Below, piece by piece: positions 8,774 to 17,556 of a stretch of DNA of 64,000 nt (its first letter is position 1; every line of letters starts with the position of its first letter). A model generated the notes under the pieces. It saw only the letters and a list, made by a program, of their open reading frames with translations. It had not been told where the DNA came from and did no database searches. Made by a program: the position numbers and the translations under genes. The stretch comes from Acidovorax sp. FJL06 (GTDB taxonomy: Bacteria; Pseudomonadota; Gammaproteobacteria; Burkholderiales; Burkholderiaceae_C), in NCBI RefSeq assembly GCF_003852545.1, contig NZ_QAJR01000002.1, forward strand, positions 283-64,282, read 5' to 3'.

Positions 8774-9872
8774 GTGCATCGCCCACTTTGCCGTGAAGAG
8801 CATCGGCCTTTCGCGTGTGAATGGCCGCAAGCCCTGCACCTTGCTGGAGGCCGCCCGGCACAACCTGCGCGAGATACAGGCAGAGCAAGGCTCTACAGGG
8901 CACATCGACCCGACCCGCACATACGGCAACACCGTTTTGCATGGGCCTGCTACGGCTGCCGAGGTGTGCGCCCATGCCGAGGCGTTACAGACCGCTGCGG
9001 GCATCATTTGCGGGAGTCTGCGCCGTGACCATTGCCAAGCCATCGAGGCGGTTTTTAGCCTGCCTCAACAGCCCGCAGTTCCTGACCCTGCCGATTACTT
9101 CGCAAAGTGCCTTGCGTGGCTGGCTGGTGCGCTGGCCCTGCCGGTCCTGAGTGCGGTAGTACACCGCGATGAGGCGGCAGTGCACCTGCATGTGTTGCTG
9201 CTGCCCGTGAAGGATGGCGCGCACGTAGGCAGCGCACCTATCGACCGCGCAGCCTTGAAGCACCTGCGGGAAAGGTTCTTTGCCAAGGTGGCCGGGCCTG
9301 CTGGCCTGAAACACTCAGGCGCAAAGGTGCGCGGCATGGCGAAGCAATGGGCCGTTGCAGCGGTTTTGCAACGCTGCGATGTGCTGGGGCTGCCCGCCGC
9401 GAACGGGCCGCTGTGGCCCTGTATGGTGGCCTGCATCGAGCGTGACCCGACTGCCGCAATGCTGGCACTGGGAATCGACGCGAACTCCATCCGTCCATCG
9501 GACACGCCGCCGCAGAGCGAGCCCCCGCAAAACCCCATAGGGATTGAATCAAACCCAATAGGGTTTCAAAACGAGGGGGGGAAATATCAAACCCTATCCT
9601 GTGTAGGGTTCGCCCATTCCCCATCCTCAAATGAGCCCCTCCCTGCCATCACATCGCCGGGGAAGCTTTGGGACATCGTGGGCCGCCGTTCGCAATGGAC
9701 GGCACCACATCAAAACCGCTTGCGTGTAGCCCGCGCAGCGCAGCAACAGGCCATTGCACGGCACTCGCACAAACTGCCCCCGCAAAGACCGTCACCCACC
9801 CTGCGCATTGGTGACGATGGTTTGACCCGAGAGCGCGACGAGTACAGCCACGACCTGAGCGCGTGGGAATGA
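8766..9872 (+). CDS. Mob/Pre-type relaxase
   Basis: This 368-residue protein is the likely mobilization enzyme, cutting one strand at an origin of transfer. The recognisable part is the metal-binding motif HRDEAAVHLHVLLLPV (His133, His140, His142), which matches the HxDExxxHxH signature of the plasmid recombination/mobilization (Mob_Pre, MOBV) family; the N-terminus up to about residue 220 is the relaxase fold. A catalytic Tyr or His at the N-terminus cannot be assigned with confidence. The C-terminal third is Pro/Gln-rich and of low complexity, and part of its coding DNA is occupied by inverted repeats. The start at ATG 8766 overlaps the previous gene. Length is short for MOBV enzymes, which often carry a longer coiled C-terminus. 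Confidence 0.75.
   Translation: MAECIAHFAVKSIGLSRVNGRKPCTLLEAARHNLREIQAEQGSTGHIDPTRTYGNTVLHGPATAAEVCAHAEALQTAAGIICGSLRRDHCQAIEAVFSLPQQPAVPDPADYFAKCLAWLAGALALPVLSAVVHRDEAAVHLHVLLLPVKDGAHVGSAPIDRAALKHLRERFFAKVAGPAGLKHSGAKVRGMAKQWAVAAVLQRCDVLGLPAANGPLWPCMVACIERDPTAAMLALGIDANSIRPSDTPPQSEPPQNPIGIESNPIGFQNEGGKYQTLSCVGFAHSPSSNEPLPAITSPGKLWDIVGRRSQWTAPHQNRLRVARAAQQQAIARHSHKLPPQRPSPTLRIGDDGLTRERDEYSHDLSAWE
9551..9610 (+). repeat. AACCCTA/TAGGGTT inverted repeats inside the relaxase gene
   Basis: Two perfect hairpins lie close together: AAACCC/GGGTTT (9551-9556 with 9561-9566) and AACCCTA/TAGGGTT (9590-9596 with 9604-9610). A weaker CCCC-ATA-GGG copy sits at 9533-9543. They share one core and encode a low-complexity peptide (NPIG repeated), in a part of the relaxase that is probably not catalytic. 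Confidence 0.55.
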
Positions 9873-10315
9873 CGCCCATGCAATCGACCACAACAAAACA
9901 AGCCACGCCCATGCAAAACAAACTCACCCACCACCATCTGACCGCTGAGGCTGTGAACGACGAACACGGGCCAGCCATCTTGCTGACCCAACAGGACGGC
10001 ATCGAAGAGCCGCATTCCTTGCTGGTGCATCCGTTCCAGCTTCGCGCAGTCTGCGAGCAGTTCGGAATCATCGCCAGCGACCCGCAAGCGGCAAAGAGCA
10101 TCGCTACCTTGCAGCGGCGCATGAAGGGCCTGCATGAGCGTATCGAGGCCCTCGCTGATTGGATGGCACAGCACAGCGACCACCGTAACGCCGACCTGAG
10201 CCACGAAACGACCCAGCTTCACGCGCTGCTAGACCTTGCGGGTGAGTGGTGCGCAGACTTCGAGAACGAGCAGGCAGCGCCGGGCATGACCGCCGCGCAA
10301 GGTTCATTGCTCTGA
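9869..10315 (+). CDS. unknown element protein
   Basis: A 148-residue soluble protein; family not recognised. I start it at ATG 9869, whose ATGA overlaps the relaxase stop; GTG 9863 is an alternative. The N-terminal half is beta-rich and acidic (NDEHGPAILLTQQDG, then HPFQLRAVCEQFGI), the C-terminal half helical with a coiled-coil feel (TLQRRMKGLHERIEALADWM, then LDLAGEWCADFENEQ). The coupling to the relaxase suggests a role in mobilization or in element maintenance. Nothing identifies a catalytic site. Confidence 0.65.
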   Translation: MTPMQSTTTKQATPMQNKLTHHHLTAEAVNDEHGPAILLTQQDGIEEPHSLLVHPFQLRAVCEQFGIIASDPQAAKSIATLQRRMKGLHERIEALADWMAQHSDHRNADLSHETTQLHALLDLAGEWCADFENEQAAPGMTAAQGSLL

Positions 10316-10321
10316 AAAACA

Positions 10322-10591
10322 ATGAAAACAATCAAGGCGAATCAAACCACCGCAAGAGCTGGCCGGGTGCGGGTGGACTACATGCCGGGCGCTGCTGCCG
10401 TGGAGGCGCTACAAGCCGCGCAAGGGCTTTTCCCGAACAGTAACACCCAGGCACTGATAGACCGGCTGGTTATCACCGGGTTGTCTGCGCTGATGCAAGG
10501 CCACTGGAAGCCGCCGCCGCTGTATGGCCGCGACCGCGATGCGTGGAAGCTGCCTGACGACCTGCGCAGTAGTCCGGGTAAGGGGGCTTAA
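10322..10591 (+). CDS. small unknown protein, possibly ribbon-helix-helix
   Basis: An 89-residue basic protein that starts 6 bases after the preceding stop. The segment RVRVDYMPGAAAVEALQAAQ followed by NTQALIDRLVITGLSALM has the strand-helix-helix order of ribbon-helix-helix DNA-binding proteins such as accessory mobilization or plasmid control proteins, but the match is by eye only. No clear ribosome site, consistent with coupling to the upstream gene. It is the last gene of the element. Confidence 0.55.
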   Translation: MKTIKANQTTARAGRVRVDYMPGAAAVEALQAAQGLFPNSNTQALIDRLVITGLSALMQGHWKPPPLYGRDRDAWKLPDDLRSSPGKGA

Positions 10592-10638
10592 AGAAACCAC
10601 CTGAAAGCCCTCTGGTTCCGGGAGAGCCGACCTAAAGT

Positions 10639-10685
10639 ACCGCGAAGTGCGGAGGTAAACCCGGAACGTTCCGCGCGTGCGCGCG
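10639..10685. other. dense palindromes, candidate origin of transfer
   Basis: Beyond the last gene of the element three inverted repeats follow each other: CCGC/GCGG (10640-10643 with 10649-10652), a perfect 12-bp palindrome CGGAACGTTCCG (10662-10673), and CGCGCG-TG-CGCGCG (10672-10685). The first is preceded by TAAAGTA (10633-10639), a motif that also occurs in some MOBV nick regions. No open frame covers this stretch. An origin of transfer is one reading; RNA structure is another. Confidence 0.35.
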
Positions 10686-10708
10686 AGCCCCCTGTTATGT
10701 CAGACCCT

Positions 10709-10736
10709 AAAGAGCCCCTAACGTGGGGCTCTTTTG
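10709..10736 (+). terminator. rho-independent terminator of the element operon
   Basis: A perfect 9-bp stem AAGAGCCCC/GGGGCTCTT (10710-10718 with 10725-10733) with a 6-base loop is followed by TTG TT. It closes the rightward transcript of the element. Confidence 0.9.
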
Positions 10737-10769
10737 TTGCTAGGCACGGGGCTCCGTTTGGGAAATCGT

Positions 10770-10788
10770 CTTACATTCGCCCTTACAT
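10770..10788. promoter_or_regulatory. CTTACAT arm-type repeats at right end
   Basis: CTTACAT at 10770-10776 and 10782-10788, 12 bp apart as at the left end, within a longer shared string (GGAAAT-N-GTCTTACAT). They lie 53 bp inside the right repeat. Candidate binding sites for the integrase N-terminal domain. Confidence 0.6.
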
Positions 10789-10803
10789 CGGACGGGAAAG
10801 AAA

Positions 10804-10834
10804 AAACCCCACTACCAAATTGATAGCGGGGTTT
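10804..10834 (-). terminator. element-borne terminator for tRNA-Ser
   Basis: Stem arms 10804-10814 and 10824-10834 pair with one A-C mismatch (CCCC/GGGG core flanked by AAA/TTT), followed on the minus strand by more T residues. It lies 7 bp beyond the attachment repeat, at the same place relative to the tRNA as the displaced host hairpin at 5038-5075, so the element brought its own replacement. Confidence 0.75.
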
Positions 10835-10840
10835 CTTTTG

Positions 10841-10933
<93 letters not shown>

Positions 10934-10966
10934 TGTGTGTCGAAGCCTGCGATTATAGCAAGCTTT

Positions 10967-12316
<1,350 letters not shown>

Positions 12317-13258
12317 TCAGGCGAGGCTGGTGGGGTCAAAGTTGGCGCCGCAAAGAATGAGGGCCACCGTCTCCTGCGGCTGGGGCCGGTAGGCGCCGGT
12401 CTGCAGCGCCGCCAGGCCCAGGGCGGCGGCAGGCTCCACGGCCAGTTTCAGCTCCTTCCACAGCCAGCGCTGTGCCGCACGGATGGCGTCGTCGGGCAGC
12501 AGCAAAGCATCATGCACGTGGCGCTGGCTGACCTCCCAGCCAATAGCGCCAATGCGGCGGGCGCCCAATGAATCAGCAGCCACGCCACCCACGTCCACAT
12601 CCACGGGCTGGCCCGCCGCGCGCGCCGCGTGCAGGGTGGGGGCGCGTTCAGGTTCGAGCGCCACCACATGGGCGCGGCTCTCCACCCACGCGGCCACGCC
12701 GCCGATGAGCCCACCGCCGCCCACGCTGACTAGCACCGTGTCGGGCAGGCGGCCGCCCTGCTCTTCGATCTCCAGCGCCAGGGTGCCCGCGCCGGCCACC
12801 ACCTCGGGCTGGTCGTAGGCATGGGCCTGCAACGCGCCGGTGGTCTTCTGGCGGGCCACGCAGGCTTCAAAGGCCTGGGAATAGGCCGCGCCGGTGACGA
12901 CCACATCGGCCCCCAGCGCGCGCAGGCGGGCGCGCTTGGCCTCGGGCGAGACCTCGGGCACAAACACCTCGCAGCGCACGCCCAGCGCCTGGGCGGCGGC
13001 GGCCACGGCGATGCCGGCATTGCCACCGGACGCGATGATCACGCCGCTCTCGGGCACGGGGTTGGCGAGCAGCCGGTACAGCATGCCGCGCGCCTTGAAA
13101 CTGCCGCCCACCTGCAGGTGTTCGAGCTTGAGCCAGACCTCGGCGCAGTCCACCCCCAGGGATCGGCCGGACACGCGCATCAAGGGCGTGGTGCGCAGAA
13201 AGTCAGGCTGGGTGGCCAGTTGGCGGCGGGCGGCGGCGATGGCGGCGCGGTCGATCAT
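12317..13258 (-). CDS. serine/threonine dehydratase (PLP-dependent)
   Basis: A 313-residue fold-type II PLP enzyme that deaminates threonine or serine to the 2-oxo acid. Lys55 in GGSFKARGML is the Schiff-base lysine; SGGNAGIAVAAAA near 79 and VSVGGGGLIGG near 175 are the cofactor phosphate and glycine loops. It lacks the C-terminal ACT regulatory domain of biosynthetic IlvA and so resembles catabolic TdcB-type or serine racemase-like enzymes; substrate preference cannot be read off. The start at 13258 is chosen because the frame upstream shows no similarity. It lies 33 bp upstream of serS on the same strand, outside any amino-acid operon. Confidence 0.9.
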   Translation of the reverse strand: MIDRAAIAAARRQLATQPDFLRTTPLMRVSGRSLGVDCAEVWLKLEHLQVGGSFKARGMLYRLLANPVPESGVIIASGGNAGIAVAAAAQALGVRCEVFVPEVSPEAKRARLRALGADVVVTGAAYSQAFEACVARQKTTGALQAHAYDQPEVVAGAGTLALEIEEQGGRLPDTVLVSVGGGGLIGGVAAWVESRAHVVALEPERAPTLHAARAAGQPVDVDVGGVAADSLGARRIGAIGWEVSQRHVHDALLLPDDAIRAAQRWLWKELKLAVEPAAALGLAALQTGAYRPQPQETVALILCGANFDPTSLA

Positions 13259-13429
13259 GCGAAGGCTTCCAAAAGAACAGGAGGGGCAGTGTAGAGGCTG
13301 GCGGCAACATGCCGATACCCCCCTCGACGCAGCGGCCGCTGCAGATGCGGCCGGCAACTGCCGATAACATGGACAGAGCAGCCCCACGCGAACGCTGGTC
13401 GCGGGTCTGCCTGCCTGCAGGAGGAAAAC

Positions 13430-14140
13430 ATGTTCTTTGTGTTCGGCCCGTCGGGCCAGATGTACCGGGGCGGCCCGGAGAACCTGGCCCAGATCTCGTC
13501 GGTGCGGCGCGTGCAGCGGCCCCAGGCACTGCACACCCGGGCGCTGGACCTGCCGGGGGAACCCGTGCCCGTCTTCCCTGCCCCGCCCCACGCGGCCACG
13601 GCAGAAGCAGCCCTCCCTGTGGTCAACCTGCGCCTGCAGGACGCCGTGAGCGCCTACTCACAAGCCGAACAGGGCCCCCAGCACGCCCGCCAGCCGCTGA
13701 CCCGGGTCAGCGACGTGATGACCGTCGGCGCGCTCAGCGTGCAGCCCCATGCGCGCGTGAACGATGCCTGGCAGACCCTGGCCGAGCACAAGGTGGCACA
13801 GGCCCCTGTAGTGGATGTGCTGGGCCGCGTGATTGGCCTGCTGGTGCGTGCCGACATGGCACCGCTGGACCTACTGCCCGAACCCGGCGCCGTGAAGCAG
13901 GCCATCGACCTGGCCCGGCGCCCGGTGGCGGAGGTGATGGTGAGCCCCGTGCCCACCGTCTCGGCCGACACCGAGCTGCGCCGCGTGGCGGCCGTGCTGC
14001 TGGACACCGACCTGCCGGGCCTGCCGGTGACGGACGAAGCGGGCGTGCTTTCGGGCTTCATCTCGCGCACCGACATCCTGCGCGCCGTGGCGGCCGACCC
14101 GCCGCTGGACCTGTGGAGCGGGCCTGCGGTGCCGCTGTGA
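13430..14140 (+). CDS. CBS-domain protein
   Basis: A 236-residue soluble protein with two CBS motifs forming one Bateman module: about 93-145 (VSDVMTVGALSVQPHARVND) and about 162-225 (VAEVMVSPVPTVSADTELRR, ending FISRTDILRAV). Such modules bind adenine nucleotides and signal energy state, usually within a larger protein; here the only extra part is an N-terminal 90 residues beginning MFFVFGPSGQMYRGG, which I do not recognise. A strong ribosome site AGGAGG sits just before ATG 13430. The 171 bp between this gene and the dehydratase are otherwise featureless. No target protein is adjacent, so function remains open. Confidence 0.85.
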   Translation: MFFVFGPSGQMYRGGPENLAQISSVRRVQRPQALHTRALDLPGEPVPVFPAPPHAATAEAALPVVNLRLQDAVSAYSQAEQGPQHARQPLTRVSDVMTVGALSVQPHARVNDAWQTLAEHKVAQAPVVDVLGRVIGLLVRADMAPLDLLPEPGAVKQAIDLARRPVAEVMVSPVPTVSADTELRRVAAVLLDTDLPGLPVTDEAGVLSGFISRTDILRAVAADPPLDLWSGPAVPL

Positions 14141-14162
14141 CGGAAAATTTGAATAGAAAGGG

Positions 14163-14200
14163 CCGCTACCGCGCTATGGACAAGCGATAAAAGCTATCAA
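14163..14200 (+). repeat. dispersed AGCTATCAATT repeat, copy 1
   Basis: Contains GACAAGCGATAAAAGCTATC followed by AATTAAGGAG, matching the family consensus (AAGCGCTANCAGCTATCAATT). It lies between the CBS gene and the following terminator. Confidence 0.6.
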
Positions 14201-14210
14201 TTAAGGAGCG

Positions 14211-14240
14211 AGAAGGGCGCCTGTGAGCGCCCTTCTTTTC
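14211..14240. terminator. strong bidirectional terminator
   Basis: A perfect 10-bp stem, AGAAGGGCGC (14211-14220) with GCGCCCTTCT (14227-14236), a 6-base loop and T residues on the plus side. It separates the convergent CBS gene and ispH. Confidence 0.9.
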
Positions 14241-14262
14241 TCTACTGAACCGCCCGCCACCG

Positions 14263-15258
14263 TCAATGCGCAGACGGCCCCGTCTCGGGCGCACGCTCAC
14301 GAATCTCCAGCCCTGTGGCCGCGTCGATCTTGAGGCCCTTGGGCAGCGGGAACTTGATGGTCTCCTCGATGCCCGCCATGCTGCGCACCGACACCGCCCC
14401 CAGCACCTTGATGCGGTCGATGACCTGCTGCACCAGGATTTCGGGCGCGGAAGCGCCCGCCGTGAGCCCCACGCGCGCGCGGCCCTTGAACCACTCGCCC
14501 TGCAGCTCGTCGGCACTGTCCACCATGTAGGCCGTGGTGCCCAGCTTGGCCGCCAGCTCGCGCAGGCGGTTGCTGTTGGAGCTGGTGGGGCTGCCCACCA
14601 CAATCACCACGTCCACCTGCGGACTCAGCACCTTGACGGCGTCCTGGCGGTTCTGCGTGGCGTAGCAGATGTCCTGCTGCTTGGGCTCGCGCACGCTGGG
14701 GAAGCGTGCGCGCACAGCGGCCGAGATCTCGGCCGCATCGTCCACGCTCAGGGTGGTCTGCGTCACCACAGCGAGCTTGTCCGTCTGCCCTGGCTGCACG
14801 CGCGCCACGTCGGCCACGTCTTCCACCAGGTGGATGCCATGGTCGAGCTGGCCCATGGTGCCCTCGACCTCGGGATGGCCCTTGTGGCCGATCATGATGA
14901 ACTCGTAGCCCTCTTTGGCGAGCTTGGCCACCTCGACGTGGACCTTGGTCACCAGGGGGCAGGTGGCGTCAAAAATGTGGAAACCGCGGTCCTTGGCCTC
15001 CTGCTCCACCGCCTTGCTGACCCCATGGGCGCTGAAGACCAGCGTGGCGCCGGGCGGCACATCCGACAGCTCCTCGATGAAGATCGCGCCCTTGGCCTTG
15101 AGGTCGTTCACCACATAGGTGTTGTGCACGATCTCGTGGCGCACGTAGATGGGGGCGCCAAACTTCTGGATGGCGCGCTCCACGATCTCGATGGCGCGGT
15201 CCACGCCCGCGCAAAAACCGCGCGGTTCGGCCAGCAGGATTTCTTGCGGGGCCTGCAT
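14263..15258 (-). CDS. ispH: 4-hydroxy-3-methylbut-2-enyl diphosphate reductase
   Basis: IspH (LytB) performs the last step of the MEP pathway, reducing HMBPP to IPP and DMAPP with a [4Fe-4S] cluster. The three cluster cysteines are present: Cys16 in [11 protein letters not shown], one in [12 protein letters not shown] (about 100) and one in [10 protein letters not shown] (about 200). The substrate-binding [10 protein letters not shown] and the catalytic Glu region GHPEVEGT are also present. 331 residues is normal. The ATG overlaps the stop of the upstream FKBP gene (TGATG), so the pair is translationally coupled, an arrangement common in proteobacteria. A GTG one codon earlier is possible. 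Confidence 0.98.
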   Translation of the reverse strand: MQAPQEILLAEPRGFCAGVDRAIEIVERAIQKFGAPIYVRHEIVHNTYVVNDLKAKGAIFIEELSDVPPGATLVFSAHGVSKAVEQEAKDRGFHIFDATCPLVTKVHVEVAKLAKEGYEFIMIGHKGHPEVEGTMGQLDHGIHLVEDVADVARVQPGQTDKLAVVTQTTLSVDDAAEISAAVRARFPSVREPKQQDICYATQNRQDAVKVLSPQVDVVIVVGSPTSSNSNRLRELAAKLGTTAYMVDSADELQGEWFKGRARVGLTAGASAPEILVQQVIDRIKVLGAVSVRSMAGIEETIKFPLPKGLKIDAATGLEIRERAPETGPSAH

Positions 15259-15722
15259 CACAGGATTCCGATGAGCTGCACTTCAAAGGTCACGGGCTGG
15301 CCCGCCAGCGGGTGGTTGAAGTCGAACAGCACCGCGCCGTCTTCACGCACTTGCTGCACGGCGCCTGCATAGCTGCCCAGGCCGTCGGGCGTGGGGAACT
15401 GCACCACATCGCCCACGTTGTATTTCTCGTCGGGGTCGCCCAGCTCGTTCATCAGCTTGCGTGCCACCCACTGCTGCATGTCGGGGTTGCGCTCGCCAAA
15501 GGCCTCGCCCGCAGGCAGCTCGAACGTGGTGCGCGTGCCTTCGGCCAGGCCCAGCAGGCGCTGCTCCATGGCGGGCGACAGCTCGCCCGTGCCCAGGGAC
15601 AGGGTGGCGGGTTTGTCGGCAAAAGTGTTGATCACATCGCCCGCCGGGCCGGCCAGGCGGTAGTGCAAGGTGAGGAAAGAGCCCGGCTGGACGGTGGGCA
15701 AAGCGGCAACGGTTGTGGTCAT
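15258..15722 (-). CDS. fkpB: FKBP-type peptidyl-prolyl isomerase (FkpB/SlpA-like)
   Basis: A 154-residue cytosolic prolyl isomerase/chaperone of the SlyD/SlpA class. The FKBP domain ([20 protein letters not shown]) is interrupted by the insert-in-flap region ([20 protein letters not shown]) that gives these proteins chaperone activity; the C-terminus [20 protein letters not shown] is the family signature. It lacks the His-rich metal-binding tail of SlyD, which supports SlpA/FkpB. Start at 15722; the frame upstream is not conserved. It is the first gene of an operon with ispH. Divergent from radC. Confidence 0.93.
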   Translation of the reverse strand: MTTTVAALPTVQPGSFLTLHYRLAGPAGDVINTFADKPATLSLGTGELSPAMEQRLLGLAEGTRTTFELPAGEAFGERNPDMQQWVARKLMNELGDPDEKYNVGDVVQFPTPDGLGSYAGAVQQVREDGAVLFDFNHPLAGQPVTFEVQLIGIL

Positions 15723-15811
15723 GACAGTCTCGATAAACTCCTGCGATTGTAGAAAACCGGGCAAAGCCCTACCGCTGCCACCGCTGCTGGCGCGTCCCAC
15801 CTCCTCGTCCC

Positions 15812-16525
15812 ATGGCCCTCAAAGACCTGCCCGCCGACGCCCAGCCCCGCGAAAAACTGCTGGCGCGCGGCCCCGCCGCCCTGGCCGATGCCGAGCTGCT
15901 GGCCATCCTGCTGCGCACCGGCATCGTGGGCAAGGGCGTGCTGCAGATGGCGCAGGAGCTGCTCGACCCGCCCGGCATCGACCCGGACACCGGGGTCCTC
16001 ACCGGGGGTTTTGGCGGCATGGCCGGGCTGCTGCACACCAGCGCGGCCGACCTGGAACGCATCAAGGGCCTGGGCCCCGCCAAACGCGCCGAACTGGTGG
16101 CCGTGCTGGAGCTGGCGCGCCGCGCCCTGGCCCAGCAACTGCGCGAGCGTGAGGTGTTCGACTCGCCCGATGCCGTCAAGCACTACCTGCAGCTGCACCT
16201 GGCCGCCAAGGGCCACGAGGTGTTTGCCGTGCTGTTCCTGGATGCGCAGAACCGCCTGCTGGCGCTGGAGGAGCTGTTTCGCGGCACGCTCACCCAGACC
16301 AGCGTGTACCCGCGCGAGGTGGTGCTGCGCGCGCTGCACCACCAGGCCGCCGCCGTGGTGCTGGCCCACAACCACCCCAGCGGCAGCGTACAGCCCAGCC
16401 GCGCCGACGAGGCCCTGACCCAGACCCTGAAGACCACCCTGGCCCTGGTGGATGTGCGCGTGCTCGACCATGTGATCGTGGCGCCGGGCCAGGCACTGTC
16501 GATGGCGGAAAAGGGCCTGGTGTGA
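15812..16525 (+). CDS. radC: RadC family JAMM-domain protein
   Basis: A 237-residue RadC protein. The N-terminus has a helix-hairpin-helix-like helical part ([20 protein letters not shown], then [20 protein letters not shown]). The C-terminus is a JAMM/MPN metalloprotease-like domain with the zinc signature [14 protein letters not shown] (His186, His188, Asp199). The old role in DNA repair is doubtful; the biochemical activity in bacteria is not settled. Residues around 50-68 contain a Gly-rich insert ([20 protein letters not shown]). Its stop overlaps the GTG start of the smr gene (GTGA), so both are co-translated. Confidence 0.93.
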   Translation: MALKDLPADAQPREKLLARGPAALADAELLAILLRTGIVGKGVLQMAQELLDPPGIDPDTGVLTGGFGGMAGLLHTSAADLERIKGLGPAKRAELVAVLELARRALAQQLREREVFDSPDAVKHYLQLHLAAKGHEVFAVLFLDAQNRLLALEELFRGTLTQTSVYPREVVLRALHHQAAAVVLAHNHPSGSVQPSRADEALTQTLKTTLALVDVRVLDHVIVAPGQALSMAEKGLV

Positions 16526-17457
16526 CCGCCCCTGCCCCCGCGCCGGACCACCCGCCGACGGCGCTGCAGGCCGCACTGGCCCGTGCTGCGCGCGGCAACG
16601 AAGGCGCCACGGATGCTACTGAGCCCGCCCCGGCGCCCGCTGCCCCCACCATCCCCCGATCCACCCGGCGCGCAGGCCTGGCAGAGAAAAAAGCGGCGGC
16701 CAAGGCCGCCATGCGCCCGCTGCGCCACGCCCCCGCTGCGCCCGCAGCCGCAGACAACCCCGCACCACCCCGGCGCCGCGCCCCCCCGGCCCCGCGCCGC
16801 GCGGGCGAACGCATCACCCAGCTGCAAGACCTGGCCACCGTGGCCCGCCGCCTGCGCGAGGATCAGGAGCGCCGCGAGGCCGAAGACCAAGCCCGGCGCG
16901 AAGCCGCGGCCCGGGCCGAGGCCGAGCGCCACCTCTTCAGCCGCAGCGTGGGCCCCGTCACCCCGCTGCGCAACCCCAACCTGGCGCGCCTGCGCCGCCA
17001 CCAACCGCCGCCGTTGCCGGTGCAGCACTGGCTGGACGAAGAACGGGTGCTGATGGAATCGATCAGCGACGACTTCGATGTGAGCACCCTGCTCGACACC
17101 GACGACCAGCTGAGCTTTCGCCGCCCCGGCATTGGCGTGGAGATCACCCGCCGCCTGCGCGCGGGCCACTGGAGCATCCAGCGCCAGCTCGACCTGCACG
17201 GCCTGCGCGTGGACGAAGCCCGCGAGGCGCTGGGCAACTTCATCCGCCACGCCCACAAGACGGGGCTGCGCTGCGTGCGCGTGGTGCACGGCAAGGGCCT
17301 GGGCTCCCCTGGCAAAAGCCCCGTGCTCAAGGGCCGCGTACAGCGCTGGCTGGTGCAGAAAAACGAGGTGCTGGCCTTTGTGCAGGCCCGGCCCATGGAT
17401 GGGGGCGCGGGCGCACTGGTGGTGTTGCTGCAGCCCGTGCTGCACAGGCATTCATAA
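16522..17457 (+). CDS. Smr-domain protein
   Basis: A 311-residue protein with a C-terminal Smr (small MutS-related) domain, about 220-305: [18 protein letters not shown], then [12 protein letters not shown]. This is the DLHG and HGxG arrangement of stand-alone Smr proteins, which act as nucleases on nucleic acids in several systems. The first 110 residues are Ala/Pro/Arg-rich and probably disordered, then a basic coiled stretch ([20 protein letters not shown]). In beta-proteobacteria this class often follows trxB or other housekeeping genes; here it is coupled to radC by overlap. Confidence 0.9.
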   Translation: MTAPAPAPDHPPTALQAALARAARGNEGATDATEPAPAPAAPTIPRSTRRAGLAEKKAAAKAAMRPLRHAPAAPAAADNPAPPRRRAPPAPRRAGERITQLQDLATVARRLREDQERREAEDQARREAAARAEAERHLFSRSVGPVTPLRNPNLARLRRHQPPPLPVQHWLDEERVLMESISDDFDVSTLLDTDDQLSFRRPGIGVEITRRLRAGHWSIQRQLDLHGLRVDEAREALGNFIRHAHKTGLRCVRVVHGKGLGSPGKSPVLKGRVQRWLVQKNEVLAFVQARPMDGGAGALVVLLQPVLHRHS

Positions 17458-17460
17458 AAA

Positions 17461-17505
17461 AATAGCCGCTAGTGCCCGTCCAACAAGCGCTAGCAGCTAT
17501 CAAAA
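17461..17505 (+). repeat. dispersed AGCTATCAATT repeat, copy 2
   Basis: Contains CAACAAGCGCTAGCAGCTAT then CAAAAAAG in the 99-bp gap between the convergent smr and cpdB genes. Same consensus as the copies at 14163, 23464, 45641, 47319 and 59834. Confidence 0.75.
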
Positions 17506-17556
17506 AAGAAGCATCTCACTCCCACCTGGGGAGGCGACGCTCTCTGCAGGCAAGGC

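Noticed and set aside
9590-9610. Terminator in the relaxase gene
   Set aside because: The hairpin is not followed by a T-run and the frame reads straight through.
5313-10591. Prophage remnant
   Set aside because: Apart from the integrase and small HTH proteins there are no phage structural, lysis or replication genes; the relaxase points to a mobilizable element.
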